A stretch of DNA of 64,000 bases from Mesorhizobium sp. CA14. GTDB taxonomy: Bacteria > Pseudomonadota > Alphaproteobacteria > Rhizobiales > Rhizobiaceae. Within the stretch, counting starts at the first letter, position 1. The number at the start of each line of letters is the position of its first letter. Both the position numbers and the translations under genes were made by a program. Below the pieces are notes generated by a model, which saw only the letters and a program-made list of their open reading frames with translations, ran no database searches and was not told where the DNA came from. The DNA lies in assembly GCF_020165195.1 (NCBI RefSeq), contig NZ_JAIUHR010000004.1:1-64000 (forward strand), in the 5' to 3' direction. Below, in pieces: positions 1 through 9,165 of this stretch.

Positions 1-476
1 CGCCCGCACGCCCCGGCGCCCGCTCCCGCGCCAAAACCGGCGGCTGGCTGGGTGGCCGGCGGCGGTTGCCTGACGGGCGCGGGTGGGGGCGGAGGTGCCG
101 GTTGCGGGGCGCGCGGGCGTGCGGCGGCGGTTGTCTGCTGCTGGCCGCTGTCGCCGGTCAGCGCCGGCCGGCGGGGTGCTGCGAGCCGGATATCGCGCTC
201 GACCACGACATCGGTCGGCCCGCCGATCAGGATCAGGTGTTCGATGTCGTCACGGCGCACCAGCACCAGCCTGCGATGGCTGTCGATGGCGGTCGCGTCC
301 ATGACGGCAAGGCGCGTCTTGCGGTTCCTGCCGCCGGCCACGAAGGTGCCGAAGGTCAGGTTGCGAACCACCTTGATGACGAGCAGGACGACGACAAGTA
401 AAATGAGCGCTGCGAACGTCCACAGGATTGCAGCGACATAACCCGGACCCGCCACGCTATCCAGCCACTGCAGCAT
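1..476 (-). CDS. FliO-like membrane protein, C-terminus cut by window edge
   Basis: The minus-strand frame opens at ATG 476 (starts MLQWLDSVAGPGYVAA) and runs off the left edge after about 158 codons. A single membrane segment (about residues 14-35) is followed by a small domain with LVLVRRDDIEHLILIGGPTD, which resembles the FliO family of flagellar export proteins. After that comes a long proline/alanine-rich tail that looks disordered. In rhizobia such genes lie next to cckA, as here, divergently transcribed. The FliO assignment rests on remembered family pattern; a role outside the flagellum is possible. Confidence 0.6.
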   Translation of the reverse strand, partial: MLQWLDSVAGPGYVAAILWTFAALILLVVVLLVIKVVRNLTFGTFVAGGRNRKTRLAVMDATAIDSHRRLVLVRRDDIEHLILIGGPTDVVVERDIRLAAPRRPALTGDSGQQQTTAAARPRAPQPAPPPPPAPVRQPPPATQPAAGFGAGAGAGACG

Positions 477-538
477 CGGTGCACCCAATCGCCTTTTCGA
501 GTGAGGCGACACTAGACCGCCGCGGCGGCCCACCGCAA

Positions 539-560
539 GTTCACATCACCCATCGTGAAC
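539..560. promoter_or_regulatory. Inverted repeat between the FliO-like gene and cckA
   Basis: GTTCAC and GTGAAC arms are separated by 10 bp in the divergent intergenic region between the FliO-like gene (start 476, minus) and cckA (start 685, plus). The symmetric arms and the spacing suit a dimeric regulator. The protein that might bind is unknown. Confidence 0.3.
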
Positions 561-684
561 AGTTTGAAACATGAATCGTTGATTTTATCGGACATTTGCG
601 GCCAGGGCCTTTTCCGTTACAGGAGAATGTGATTCAACCGACCGTCCGCGCCCATCGGACACCGGAATCACGAGCAGGGGGAAC

Positions 685-3270
685 ATGGCCAAGGAAGCGC
701 GCGGCGATTTCTATCCGGTACCGATCGTCGACCAGAACACGCGTCCGGGCGCCGTCACCAGGCTCATCGTCTTCATCGTCGTGCTGACCGGCGCCGCGAT
801 CGTCTTCGGACTTTTCCGCGAGCGCCTCGGCGACCCTTTCCTGCTCGGCATGCTCGGCGTGCTCGCCATGATCGGCGTCGGCTTTCTGTTCGCGACCGCG
901 ATCGGTTTCGTGCAGATCGCGCCGCGGTCGACCGGTGACGAATTGTCGAAAGCCTTCGTCGACTCGATGTCGCAGGGCCTGCTGGTCACCGACACCAAGG
1001 GCCGCGTCGTCTACGCCAACCGCGCCTATGCCGACATGACGGGTGCCGCCTCGGCCGCCGATCTCAAGACGGTCGAGGGGCTGTTGTCGGATGTTCCCGA
1101 AGCCTCGATGACGATCTACCGGCTGGCGTCCGGCCTGCGCGACGGCCAGGCGGGCGACGGCGAGTTCCGGCTGGCGCAGTCGATCAAGCCCGGCGCCGAG
1201 CCCGGCTCGCGCTGGTACCGCGCCCGCGCCCGCGCCTTCAGCATGCCCGGGCAAAGGCTGCCGATGCTGGCCTGGCAGCTCGCCGATATTTCGCAGGAAC
1301 GGGCGGAGCAGGAACGTTTCTTCCTCGATCTGCAGAAAGCCATCGACCATCTCGACCATGCGCCGGCCGGGTTCTTCTCGGCCGATCAGGAAGGCCGCGT
1401 CACCTATATCAACGCCACGCTCGCCGAGTGGCTGGGCATCGACCTTGCTTCCTTCACGCCGGGCGCCATCACGCTGCCGGAAATCATCGCCGGCGACGGC
1501 ATGGCGCTGGTCCGTTCCGTCAAGGCCGATCCAGGCACCACCCGCAACGCCGTCATCGACCTGGATCTCACCACCATGAGCGGCCAGGCGCTGCCGGTGC
1601 GCTTCATGCACCGGGTTTCGGCCAGCCGTGAAGGCGTCAACGGCCCGACCCGCACGATCGTCCTCAACCGCACCCAGGGCGAGGACGCTTCCGCGGAGCT
1701 CAGGGCCTCCGAGGTTCGCTTCACCCGCTTCTTCAACTCGACGCCGATGGCCATTGCCGGCGTCGATGCGAACGGGCGCATCCTGCGCACCAACGCGCCG
1801 TTCCTGCAGCTGTTTTCATCTGTGGTCGACCGCGACGCCGTCGACCGGCGGGTGCGGTTCGAGACCATCGTCCATGAGCGCGACCGGCCGGCTTTCGCCG
1901 CGGCCTTCGAGAAGGCCAGGCAGCGGCAGGCCAATATCGAGCCGATCGACTCCGTGCTGCCCGGCAATGAGGAGCGCCATATCCGCTTCTACGTCAATGC
2001 CGTCGCCGACAGCGCGGGCAGCGAAGGCGCCGAGGAGGCGGCGATCGTCTATGCGGTCGAGACCACCGAGCAGAAGGCGCTCGAGGGCCAGATGGCGCAG
2101 AGCCAGAAGATGCAGGCGGTCGGCCAGCTTGCCGGCGGTATCGCGCATGACTTCAACAACGTGCTGACCGCCATCATCATGGCGTCCGACCTTCTGTTGA
2201 CCAACCACAGGCCGTCGGACCCGTCCTTCCCCGACATCATGAATATCAAGCAGAACGCCAACCGGGCGGCCTCGCTCGTGCGGCAATTGCTGGCCTTCTC
2301 GCGCAAGCAGACGCTGCGGCCGGAGGTGCTCAACCTGACCGATGTTCTGGCCGATCTCAGGATGCTGCTCGCGCGCCTCGTCGGCAACGACATCAAGCTC
2401 AAGATCGACCACGGCCGCGACCTGTGGCCGGTCAAGGTCGATATCGGCCAGTTCGAGCAGGTGGTGGTGAACCTCGCCGTCAATGCACGCGACGCAATGC
2501 CGAGCGGCGGCGACCTCACCGTGCGCACCCGCAACGTCACCGCCGACGAGTGCAAATCCTTCGCCTACCGCGAGCTGACGCCGGCCGACTATGTGCTCGT
2601 CGATGTTGAGGACACCGGCAGCGGCATCGCGCCAGACGTGCTGAAGAAGATCTTCGAGCCGTTCTTCACGACCAAGGAAGTGGGCAAGGGCACCGGCCTC
2701 GGCCTGTCCATGGTCTATGGCATCATCAAGCAGACCGGCGGCTTCATCTTCTGCGATTCCGAAGTCGGCAAGGGCACGGTGTTCCGCATCTTCCTGCCGC
2801 GCCACATCGCCGAGGTGAAGAAGCAGGCCGAACCCGGCGAAGCGCCGGCGATCGCGGCGGCCTCCCCGGCGAAGCCGGCCGACACCGCGAAAGACCTCTC
2901 CGGCTCGGCCACCGTGCTTCTGGTCGAGGACGAAGATGCCGTGCGCATGGGTGGCGTCAGGGCGCTGACCTCGCGCGGCTATACCGTCCATGAGGCGTCG
3001 TCCGGCGTCGAGGCGCTGGAAGTGTTCGAGGCACTCGGCGGCAAGGTCGATATCATCGTGTCCGACGTGGTGATGCCGGAGATGGACGGGCCGACATTGC
3101 TCGGCGAGCTGCGCAAGCGTCAGCCGGACATCAAGTTCGTGTTCGTCTCGGGCTATGCCGAGGACGCCTTCGCCAAGAACCTGCCGGCAGACGCGCATTT
3201 CGGCTTCCTGCCGAAGCCGTTCTCGCTCAAGCAACTGGCGACGATCGTCAAGGACGTTCTGGAATCGTAG
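685..3270 (+). CDS. cckA: Cell-cycle hybrid sensor histidine kinase CckA
   Basis: 861 aa. Two membrane segments (about residues 25-44 and 52-74) precede PAS-like sensing domains (about 95-460). The histidine kinase core has an H-box GGIAHDFNN with His488, and an ATPase domain with [11 protein letters not shown] and [13 protein letters not shown]-terminal receiver domain has Asp794 in [10 protein letters not shown]. This order (two TM, PAS, HisKA, HATPase, receiver) is that of CckA, which in alphaproteobacteria feeds phosphate through ChpT to the master regulator CtrA. The start is set by an AGGGGG ribosome site just upstream of ATG 685. It is encoded alone, divergent from the FliO-like gene. 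Confidence 0.95.
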   Translation: MAKEARGDFYPVPIVDQNTRPGAVTRLIVFIVVLTGAAIVFGLFRERLGDPFLLGMLGVLAMIGVGFLFATAIGFVQIAPRSTGDELSKAFVDSMSQGLLVTDTKGRVVYANRAYADMTGAASAADLKTVEGLLSDVPEASMTIYRLASGLRDGQAGDGEFRLAQSIKPGAEPGSRWYRARARAFSMPGQRLPMLAWQLADISQERAEQERFFLDLQKAIDHLDHAPAGFFSADQEGRVTYINATLAEWLGIDLASFTPGAITLPEIIAGDGMALVRSVKADPGTTRNAVIDLDLTTMSGQALPVRFMHRVSASREGVNGPTRTIVLNRTQGEDASAELRASEVRFTRFFNSTPMAIAGVDANGRILRTNAPFLQLFSSVVDRDAVDRRVRFETIVHERDRPAFAAAFEKARQRQANIEPIDSVLPGNEERHIRFYVNAVADSAGSEGAEEAAIVYAVETTEQKALEGQMAQSQKMQAVGQLAGGIAHDFNNVLTAIIMASDLLLTNHRPSDPSFPDIMNIKQNANRAASLVRQLLAFSRKQTLRPEVLNLTDVLADLRMLLARLVGNDIKLKIDHGRDLWPVKVDIGQFEQVVVNLAVNARDAMPSGGDLTVRTRNVTADECKSFAYRELTPADYVLVDVEDTGSGIAPDVLKKIFEPFFTTKEVGKGTGLGLSMVYGIIKQTGGFIFCDSEVGKGTVFRIFLPRHIAEVKKQAEPGEAPAIAAASPAKPADTAKDLSGSATVLLVEDEDAVRMGGVRALTSRGYTVHEASSGVEALEVFEALGGKVDIIVSDVVMPEMDGPTLLGELRKRQPDIKFVFVSGYAEDAFAKNLPADAHFGFLPKPFSLKQLATIVKDVLES

Positions 3271-3275
3271 GACGT

Positions 3276-3303
3276 TCAGCGCTTCCCTGGAATTGCTCTG
3301 AAT
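3276..3303. repeat. Partial copy of the dispersed intergenic repeat
   Basis: Just after cckA, the stretch containing CGCTTCCCTGGAATTGCTCT matches the right half of the repeat seen in full at 6246-6300. Only the TTCCTGGAATTGCTCT end is kept, so this is a truncated copy. Confidence 0.55.
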
Positions 3304-3375
3304 AAGCCAGCGCTTGCGCATTGCGGCAGTCCTGCCATGATGGTCGCCGGATGGGTCTATCAGGGGTGGTAGCGC

Positions 3376-4083
3376 GTGACGCCGCATATCGAGGCGGGCC
3401 GGGGGGACTATGCCGAAACGGTGCTGTTGCCGGGCGATCCCGAGCGCGTGCAATGGATGGCGGAGATGTTTCTCGAGGCGCCACGCTGCGTGAACCGCCG
3501 AAGGGGCGCGCTGGGCTTCACCGGCCGGTTCCGCGGCAAGCCGGTCAGCATCCAGGCGACCGGGATAGGGGCGCCGTCTTTCCTGATTTATGCCTTTGAG
3601 CTGATGGAGTATTACGGCGTCAAAACGCTGATACGCACCGGCACATGCGGCGGCTTGTCGGAAGACGTGCCCCTGCGCGGCGTCGTCGTCTCCAGCCAGG
3701 TGCGGGCCGAGAGTGCAATCAGCGGGCAGGTGTTCGGGCTTTACCAGCCGGCCGGGCCGGACCCGGCGCTGCATGCGCGGGCGCTGCAACGCGCCGCCGA
3801 CCTCGGCATCGCCTGCAGCGCCGGACTGACGATCTGCAGCGACGTGTTCCACCATCCCGACGGCCGCGCGCGGTTCGACGAGCCGAGGGCGCTCGGAGCG
3901 CTCGCGGTTGATATGGAGACCAGTGCGCTCTATCGGATTGCGGCGCAGTTCGGTGCGCGGGCGCTGTCGCTGCTCACCGTGGTCGATCATATCGCCACTG
4001 GCGAGCTCACCGATTATTCGGAGCGCCAGGCGCTTTTCACAGACATGACCCGGCTGGCGCTCGAAATCGCCGCAGAGAGCTAG
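3376..4083 (+). CDS. deoD: DeoD-type purine-nucleoside phosphorylase
   Basis: 235 aa, about the length of hexameric E. coli DeoD (239). These enzymes split purine nucleosides with phosphate to give base and pentose-1-phosphate in the cytoplasm. Phosphate-binding motifs are visible: LPGDPERV (Arg of GDPxR) and RTGTCGG. The nucleoside site VDMETSALY places Met180-Glu181 at the DeoD positions, and VVDHIATGE places the catalytic Asp at 204, also as in DeoD. The start is GTG 3376; no in-frame ATG fits the conserved N-terminus TPHIEAGRGDYAE. It stands alone between cckA and a minus-strand gene. A related phosphorylase of the same superfamily cannot be excluded. Confidence 0.85.
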   Translation: MTPHIEAGRGDYAETVLLPGDPERVQWMAEMFLEAPRCVNRRRGALGFTGRFRGKPVSIQATGIGAPSFLIYAFELMEYYGVKTLIRTGTCGGLSEDVPLRGVVVSSQVRAESAISGQVFGLYQPAGPDPALHARALQRAADLGIACSAGLTICSDVFHHPDGRARFDEPRALGALAVDMETSALYRIAAQFGARALSLLTVVDHIATGELTDYSERQALFTDMTRLALEIAAES

Positions 4084-4091
4084 ATTTAGGG

Positions 4092-4481
4092 CTATCTTCT
4101 GGTGCAGGTCGAGGCTGTGAAGGCGCCGTCCTGCTGCTTCATGATGATGTCGAAGGAGGGGCCGCTCGGGTCGTCCAGCGTCGCTTGGGTCATCGAGATC
4201 GAATTGCCGCCGGCGGTGTAGCCGCCGAGCGGACCGAGCCAGGTGATCTCGCCATTGGGGTTCATCTGGTAATTGTAAGGCGGCGGCGCGGTGCCGAAGG
4301 TCACCGGGCCGCTGTAGAGGCTGCCCTTGATGGTGATGTCGCCGAGATTGAGGAACAGGCCGAGCAGGTAGACCTCGCAGTGGTAGACGCCGTCGGGGAG
4401 CTTGCCGTCGGTAAAATCGGCGCGGGCGCCGCCGGCGGCGGACACAAGAAGCAGGAAAGTCAGGATTGTTCGCAGGGCCAT
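4092..4481 (-). CDS. Small secreted protein of unknown function
   Basis: 129 aa from ATG 4481, chosen because it begins the signal peptide MALRTILTFLLLVSAAGGARA; an upstream in-frame ATG at 4523 would bury it. The mature part (about 108 aa) is rich in Gly, Pro and Tyr and has Cys in YHCEVYLLG and near the C-terminus (STCTRR), which could form a disulphide. I recognise no family. It ends 8 bp from the convergent deoD-type gene and is divergent from urtA. Confidence 0.7.
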   Translation of the reverse strand: MALRTILTFLLLVSAAGGARADFTDGKLPDGVYHCEVYLLGLFLNLGDITIKGSLYSGPVTFGTAPPPYNYQMNPNGEITWLGPLGGYTAGGNSISMTQATLDDPSGPSFDIIMKQQDGAFTASTCTRR

Positions 4482-4727
4482 GGCGTCGCTCGTTTGCACG
4501 GCGACCTTGCCCCATTTCGCCATGAGCCCGCAACAGGGCCGACGAAGCTATCCTTGCCTGTGTGGTGAAATCATGGGCATTTTTATTATTTGTACAAAAT
4601 CTGGGCAGTGGTGCGTAAACTTTTCTCAATCCTGCCGCATCGCAGTAGAGGCGACAGTTGCGCGGCTATCAAATAACCAATTGTAATCGCTGCGTTATCG
4701 CGAAAATCAGTTCAGCGTATTCCTATC

Positions 4728-4743
4728 TGGCACGTCGCTTGCA
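4728..4743 (+). promoter_or_regulatory. Sigma-54 (-24/-12) promoter of the urt operon
   Basis: TGGCACGTCGCTTGCA matches the RpoN consensus TGGCACG-N4-TTGCW exactly, on the coding strand, 45 bp before the urtA ATG. Transcription should begin about 4753-4756, leaving a short leader. The 307-bp gap 4482-4788 is otherwise A+T-rich and holds one TGGTGC half-site at 4609-4614 that could belong to an NtrC enhancer; its partner arm is poor. Urea uptake genes are commonly under nitrogen (NtrC/RpoN) control, which fits. Confidence 0.8.
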
Positions 4744-4788
4744 CCGCTAATATTGCGATGCAAAACAACCAGCTTGGGAGTGTGTCAT

Positions 4789-6099
4789 ATGAGGGGTAAC
4801 TTCGCGAAAATAACAAAAATCCTGTCCGCCGGCGTCGTCGCGGCCGGTCTGCTGGCTTCAGCGTCCGCCAAAGCGGCTGAAGATACGATCAAGGTCGGTA
4901 TCCTCCATTCGCTGTCGGGGACCATGGCGATTTCGGAGACGACGCTGAAGGACGTCATGCTGATGCTGATCGACGAGCAAAACGCCAAGGGCGGCCTGCT
5001 CGGCAAGAAACTGGAAGCCGTGGTGGTAGATCCGGCGTCGAACTGGCCGCTGTTCGCCGAAAAGGCACGCGAGCTGATCTCGAAGGACAAGGTGGCGGCC
5101 GTGTTCGGCTGCTGGACCTCGGTGTCGCGCAAATCGGTGTTGCCGGTGTTCTCGGAACTCGACAACATCCTGTTCTATCCCGTCCAGTATGAGGGCGAGG
5201 AGAGCGAGCGCAACGTCTTCTACACCGGTGCGGCGCCGAACCAGCAGGCTATTCCGGCCGTCGACTATTTGATGAGCGCCGATGGCGGCTCGGTGAAGCG
5301 CTGGGTGCTTGAAGGCACCGACTACGTCTATCCGCGCACCACCAACAAGATCCTCGAAGCCTATCTCAAGTCGAAAGGCGTGCCCGCCGAGGACATCATG
5401 GTCAACTACACGCCGTTCGGCTTCTCGGACTGGCAGACCGAGGTTTCGGCGATCAAGAAATTCGGCTCGGCCGGCAAGAAGACGGCCGTGGTCTCGACCG
5501 TCAACGGCGATGCAAACGTGCCGTTCTACAAGGAGCTCGGCAACCAGGGCGTCAAGGCCGAGGACATTCCGGTCATGGCCTTCTCGGTCGGCGAGGAAGA
5601 GCTGGCCGGGCTCGATACAGGACCTCTGGTCGGCCATCTCGCCGCCTGGAATTACTTTGAAAGCGTCGACACGCCTGAAAACAAGAAGTTCATCGACAAC
5701 TGGCACAAGTTCATCAAGAACGACAAGCGCACCACCAACGACCCGATGGAGGCCCATTATATCGGCTTCAACATGTGGGTGAAGGCGGTCGAGAAAGCCG
5801 GCACCACCGATCCGGACAAGGTCATCGACGCCATGGTCGGCGTTTCGGTGCCGAACCTGACCGGCGGCTACTCGACGATGATGCCCAACCACCACATCAC
5901 CAAGCCGGTGCTGATCGGCGAGATTCAGGCCGACGGCCAGTTCGAGACCGTCTCGCAAACGCCCGGCCTCGTCATGGGCGACGAATGGTCCGACTACCTG
6001 CCGGATTCCAAGGACCTGATCTCGGATTGGCGCGCGCCTCTGTCCTGCGGCAACTTCAACGTCGCCACCGGAAAGTGCGGCGGCAAGGGCACCAACTGA
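4789..6099 (+). CDS. urtA: Urea ABC transporter, periplasmic urea-binding protein UrtA
   Basis: 436 aa. A signal peptide covers about residues 1-29 (ending ASASAKA) and is followed by a type-I periplasmic binding fold starting DTIKVGILHSLSGTMAISE. FGCWTSVSRKSV and NYTPFGFSDWQTEV are characteristic of UrtA/FmdD urea and short-chain amide binders rather than branched-chain amino acid binders. ATG 4789 is preferred over TTG 4753 because GGGAG lies 8 bp upstream of it and the TTG sits at the predicted transcription start. First gene of urtABCDE, separated from urtB by about 210 bp containing hairpins. Confidence 0.95.
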   Translation: MRGNFAKITKILSAGVVAAGLLASASAKAAEDTIKVGILHSLSGTMAISETTLKDVMLMLIDEQNAKGGLLGKKLEAVVVDPASNWPLFAEKARELISKDKVAAVFGCWTSVSRKSVLPVFSELDNILFYPVQYEGEESERNVFYTGAAPNQQAIPAVDYLMSADGGSVKRWVLEGTDYVYPRTTNKILEAYLKSKGVPAEDIMVNYTPFGFSDWQTEVSAIKKFGSAGKKTAVVSTVNGDANVPFYKELGNQGVKAEDIPVMAFSVGEEELAGLDTGPLVGHLAAWNYFESVDTPENKKFIDNWHKFIKNDKRTTNDPMEAHYIGFNMWVKAVEKAGTTDPDKVIDAMVGVSVPNLTGGYSTMMPNHHITKPVLIGEIQADGQFETVSQTPGLVMGDEWSDYLPDSKDLISDWRAPLSCGNFNVATGKCGGKGTN

Positions 6100-6227
6100 T
6101 CCCGGTCGGGATCTAGGTCCGTGTCCACGGTCCGGACCTTTGGTCCGTGACCCTCAGGTCTGGCGGATCGCGGAGTGGCCCCACGATCCGAGACCGCAGC
6201 CCGGGCAGGTTCCTGACCCGCCCGGGC
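6098..6227 (+). terminator. Three hairpins between urtA and urtB
   Basis: Three inverted repeats follow the urtA stop. 6098-6113 (GATCCC/GGGATC) overlaps the stop codon. 6133-6147 pairs CGGACC with GGTCCG around TTT. 6199-6227 pairs GCCCGGGC with GCCCGGGC and has an inner GGT/ACC. None has a U-run, so intrinsic termination would be partial; mRNA processing or 3'-end protection that raises urtA over urtBCDE is an equally good reading. Confidence 0.5.
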
Positions 6228-6245
6228 AAGATTCCCGAAACCTAG

Positions 6246-6300
6246 TTTTGCGCAATTCCGGACGGAAAACCGCTTCACACTTTTCCTGGAATTGCTTGAG
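6246..6300. repeat. Dispersed intergenic palindromic repeat (RIME-like), full core copy
   Basis: GCGCAATTCCGGACGGAAAA starts a palindrome whose right arm ends TTTTCCTGGAATTGCTT; the GCAATTCC and GGAATTGC ends are exact inverse complements. The same core recurs at 30.9, 35.5 and 40.3 kb, with fragments at 3.3 and 11.2 kb. It ends a few bases before urtB, so it would be transcribed in the urt message. Confidence 0.8.
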
Positions 6301-6308
6301 AAAGCCGC

Positions 6309-7937
6309 TTGAAGACGACTATGCTGCTGCTGCGCGCAATTGGTCTGATGTTGCTGCTGACGATGGCTGGACTGATGCCGTCGAAGGGGGCCGAGGCCGA
6401 CCTTCGCGCGACGGTCGCCAAATTCGCGGCTGCAACCGGCTTCTCGGCCACCGAGGCCGTCGTGCGCGAGCTGACCGCCAGTGGCGATCCGGCCGTCGAG
6501 CGCCCGCTTTCGGCGCTGGCCGACGGCAATCTCTACATTCGCAAGAGCGACTCCCAGGTCTTTGTCGGCAAGGAGTCGGGAGACGGCATCGAGCTGCTCG
6601 ATCCATTGAGCGGCGAAAAGACTGCCGACGCCGCCAAGACCGATCTCACCAAGATCAAGGTCAACAATGGGCTCCGCCACGTCATCCGCGATGCCCTGGG
6701 TACGCTGACGCTGCGCGCCAAGGATGCGAGAGTGCGCCTCGCCGCTGCGGCGACCATGTTCAAGACGCCGGATGCGGCGAATATCGAGCCGCTCGATGCC
6801 GCGATCGCCGCCGAGGCCGAACCGGGCGTCAAAACTCTATTCGAGCAGGCGCGCGCGGCGTCGGTTCTCGTTTCCGACAAGCCCGAAGCCGACAAACTCG
6901 CGGCCATCTCGATCATCGCCGCGCGCGGCGACCGCGACGGGCTTTCGTTGCTGACTTCGGTCGATGCCAATGCCCAGGGCGCGGTCAAGGACGCGGCAAC
7001 CGCCGCGATCGGCAACATCAACTCCAAGCTGGCCTTGTGGGATGCCGGCCAGAACATCTGGTACGGCGTTTCACTGGGATCGGTGCTGCTGCTTGCGGCG
7101 ATCGGGCTTGCCATCACCTTCGGCGTCATGGGCGTCATCAACATGGCGCATGGCGAGATGGTGATGCTCGGCGCCTACACCACCTTCGTTGTCCAGCAGG
7201 TGATCCGTACCTCGTTTCCGGGCCTGTTCGACTGGTCGCTGGTCATCGCGCTGCCGCTCGCCTTCCTGGTCGCCGCACTGGTCGGATTGGCGATCGAGCG
7301 CGGCATCATCCGCTTCCTTTATGGGCGGCCGCTGGAGACGCTCCTGGCCACCTGGGGCGTTTCGCTGGTCCTGCAGCAGGCGGTGCGCACCATCTTCGGG
7401 CCGACCAACCAGGAGGTCGGCAATCCATCCTGGATGTCGGGCTCGTTCGATATCGGCCAACTGGCCATCACCTGGAACCGGCTGTGGATCCTGGTGTTCG
7501 CGCTACTTGTTTTTGCGGTGCTGCTCTACGTCATGAAGCGCACTGCCTGGGGTCTGCAGATGCGCGCCGTCACCGCCAACCGCCGCATGGCCGCCTCGAT
7601 GGGCATCAGGACGCCCTGGGTCGACGCGCTGACCTTCGCGCTCGGGTCCGGCATTGCCGGCATCGCCGGCGTGGCGCTCAGCCAGATCGACAATGTCTCG
7701 CCCAATCTCGGCCGCGGCTACATCATCGACAGTTTCATGGTCGTCGTGTTCGGCGGCGTCGGCAATTTGTGGGGCACGCTGGTCGGCGCCTTCTCGCTCG
7801 GCATCGTCAACAAGTTCCTCGAGCCCTATGCCGGCGCCGTGCTCGGCAAGATCGTCATGCTGGTGCTGATCATCCTCTTCATCCAAAAACGCCCGCGCGG
7901 CCTGTTCGCGCTGAAGGGCAGGGCGGTGGAAGCATGA
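6309..7937 (+). CDS. urtB: Urea ABC transporter permease UrtB
   Basis: 542 aa. After a signal-like segment (about residues 5-25) comes a helical, probably periplasmic, N-terminal region of about 210 residues. It is followed by the polytopic branched-chain-amino-acid-type permease domain (GVMGVINMAHGEMVMLGAY, then several membrane helices to the end). The long N-terminal extension is a hallmark of UrtB over LivH. TTG 6309 has GAGAAAG about 5 bp upstream; ATG 6321 is an alternative that would lose four residues. The stop overlaps the urtC start (ATGA). Confidence 0.93.
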   Translation: MKTTMLLLRAIGLMLLLTMAGLMPSKGAEADLRATVAKFAAATGFSATEAVVRELTASGDPAVERPLSALADGNLYIRKSDSQVFVGKESGDGIELLDPLSGEKTADAAKTDLTKIKVNNGLRHVIRDALGTLTLRAKDARVRLAAAATMFKTPDAANIEPLDAAIAAEAEPGVKTLFEQARAASVLVSDKPEADKLAAISIIAARGDRDGLSLLTSVDANAQGAVKDAATAAIGNINSKLALWDAGQNIWYGVSLGSVLLLAAIGLAITFGVMGVINMAHGEMVMLGAYTTFVVQQVIRTSFPGLFDWSLVIALPLAFLVAALVGLAIERGIIRFLYGRPLETLLATWGVSLVLQQAVRTIFGPTNQEVGNPSWMSGSFDIGQLAITWNRLWILVFALLVFAVLLYVMKRTAWGLQMRAVTANRRMAASMGIRTPWVDALTFALGSGIAGIAGVALSQIDNVSPNLGRGYIIDSFMVVVFGGVGNLWGTLVGAFSLGIVNKFLEPYAGAVLGKIVMLVLIILFIQKRPRGLFALKGRAVEA

Positions 7938-9160
7938 TCACGCAACGCTTCTTCGGCGCCGATCGCCGGATCGCCGTTACGATCCTGGCGCTGCTCGCGG
8001 CGGCCATCATCGTGCCGCTGCTCAACCTGGCGGTCTCGCCGCAAAGCGCCTTCTACGTTCCGCCTTACATCGTGGCGCTGATCGGCAAGTATCTCTGCTA
8101 CGCGCTGCTGGCGCTCGCGCTCGACCTCGTCTGGGGCTATTGCGGCATCCTTTCGCTCGGCCACGGCGCCTTCTTCGCGCTCGGCGGCTATGCGATGGGC
8201 ATGTATCTGATGCGCCAGATCGGCTCGCGCGGCGTCTACGGCAATCCGATCCTGCCGGACTTCATGGTGTTCCTGAATTACAAGGAACTGCCCTGGTTCT
8301 GGCATGGCTTCGATCATTTCTGGTTCGCGGCGTTGATGGTGCTGGCCGTGCCCGGCCTGCTCGCCTTCGTTTTCGGCTGGTTCGCCTTCCGCAGCCGCGT
8401 CACCGGCGTCTATCTGTCGATCATCACCCAGGCGATGACCTATGCGCTGCTGCTCGCCTTCTTCCGCAACGACATGGGATTCGGCGGCAACAACGGCCTG
8501 ACCGATTTCAAGGATATTCTGGGCTTCAACGTGCAGGCGGACGCGACGCGTTCGGCGCTGTTTGCGGCGAGCGCCGTTATGCTGGCGCTCGCCGTCTTCG
8601 TCACCGCGGCGATGGTGCGCTCCAAATACGGCAAGCTCCTGATGGCGGTGCGCGACGCAGAGAGCCGTACCCGCTTCCTCGGCTGGCGGGCCGAGAACGT
8701 CAAGCTGTTTGCCTTCACCGTTTCCGCAATCATGGCCGGCATCGCCGGAGCGCTTTACGTGCCGCAGGTCGGCATCATCAACCCCGGCGAATTCGACCCG
8801 GCCAACTCGATCGAGGTGGTGATCTGGACCGCGGTCGGCGGGCGCGGCACGATCGTCGGCCCGATCCTCGGCGCGCTGCTCGTCAACGCCGGCAAATCCT
8901 GGTTCACCGGCGTGCTGCCGGAATTCTGGCTGTTCGCGCTGGGCGGCCTGTTCGTCGCCGTCACGCTGCTTTTGCCCAAAGGCATCGTCGGCACGTGGGA
9001 TGCCTGGCGCGGCAAGGTGAAGGCGCTGCGCTCAGCTTCGCTTGCGGCGGAAGCAGGCGCCGATCCCGAGAAGCTGCCTGAGCCGAAGATCGTGCGCTCG
9101 GCTGCGGGGACGCCGGGCGCCTGGTCGGCTTCCGGCGCCGAACCGCAGCCGGCGGAGTGA
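7934..9160 (+). CDS. urtC: Urea ABC transporter permease UrtC
   Basis: 408 aa inner-membrane permease of the LivM type. Motifs include YCGILSLGHGAFFALGGYAMG, a long loop, then SRVTGVYLSIITQAMTYAL and VVIWTAVGGRGTIVGPILGA. About eight to ten membrane helices are apparent. The last 40 residues form a hydrophilic Ala/Pro/Glu-rich tail. The start ATG 7934 overlaps the urtB stop by 4 bp, indicating translational coupling. It should pair with UrtB to form the channel energised by UrtD and UrtE. Confidence 0.94.
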   Translation: MITQRFFGADRRIAVTILALLAAAIIVPLLNLAVSPQSAFYVPPYIVALIGKYLCYALLALALDLVWGYCGILSLGHGAFFALGGYAMGMYLMRQIGSRGVYGNPILPDFMVFLNYKELPWFWHGFDHFWFAALMVLAVPGLLAFVFGWFAFRSRVTGVYLSIITQAMTYALLLAFFRNDMGFGGNNGLTDFKDILGFNVQADATRSALFAASAVMLALAVFVTAAMVRSKYGKLLMAVRDAESRTRFLGWRAENVKLFAFTVSAIMAGIAGALYVPQVGIINPGEFDPANSIEVVIWTAVGGRGTIVGPILGALLVNAGKSWFTGVLPEFWLFALGGLFVAVTLLLPKGIVGTWDAWRGKVKALRSASLAAEAGADPEKLPEPKIVRSAAGTPGAWSASGAEPQPAE

Positions 9161-9165
9161 GTGAC

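Noticed and set aside
1816..4629. Open frame of 937 codons on the minus strand across cckA and deoD
   Set aside because: Shadow frame over three well-supported genes; no family pattern.
4753..4788. TTG start for urtA
   Set aside because: It coincides with the predicted sigma-54 transcription start; ATG 4789 has a ribosome site and starts the signal peptide.
6140..7933. Upstream extension of urtC in the same frame
   Set aside because: Covers urtB in another frame; the urtC start at the ATGA overlap with urtB is well supported.
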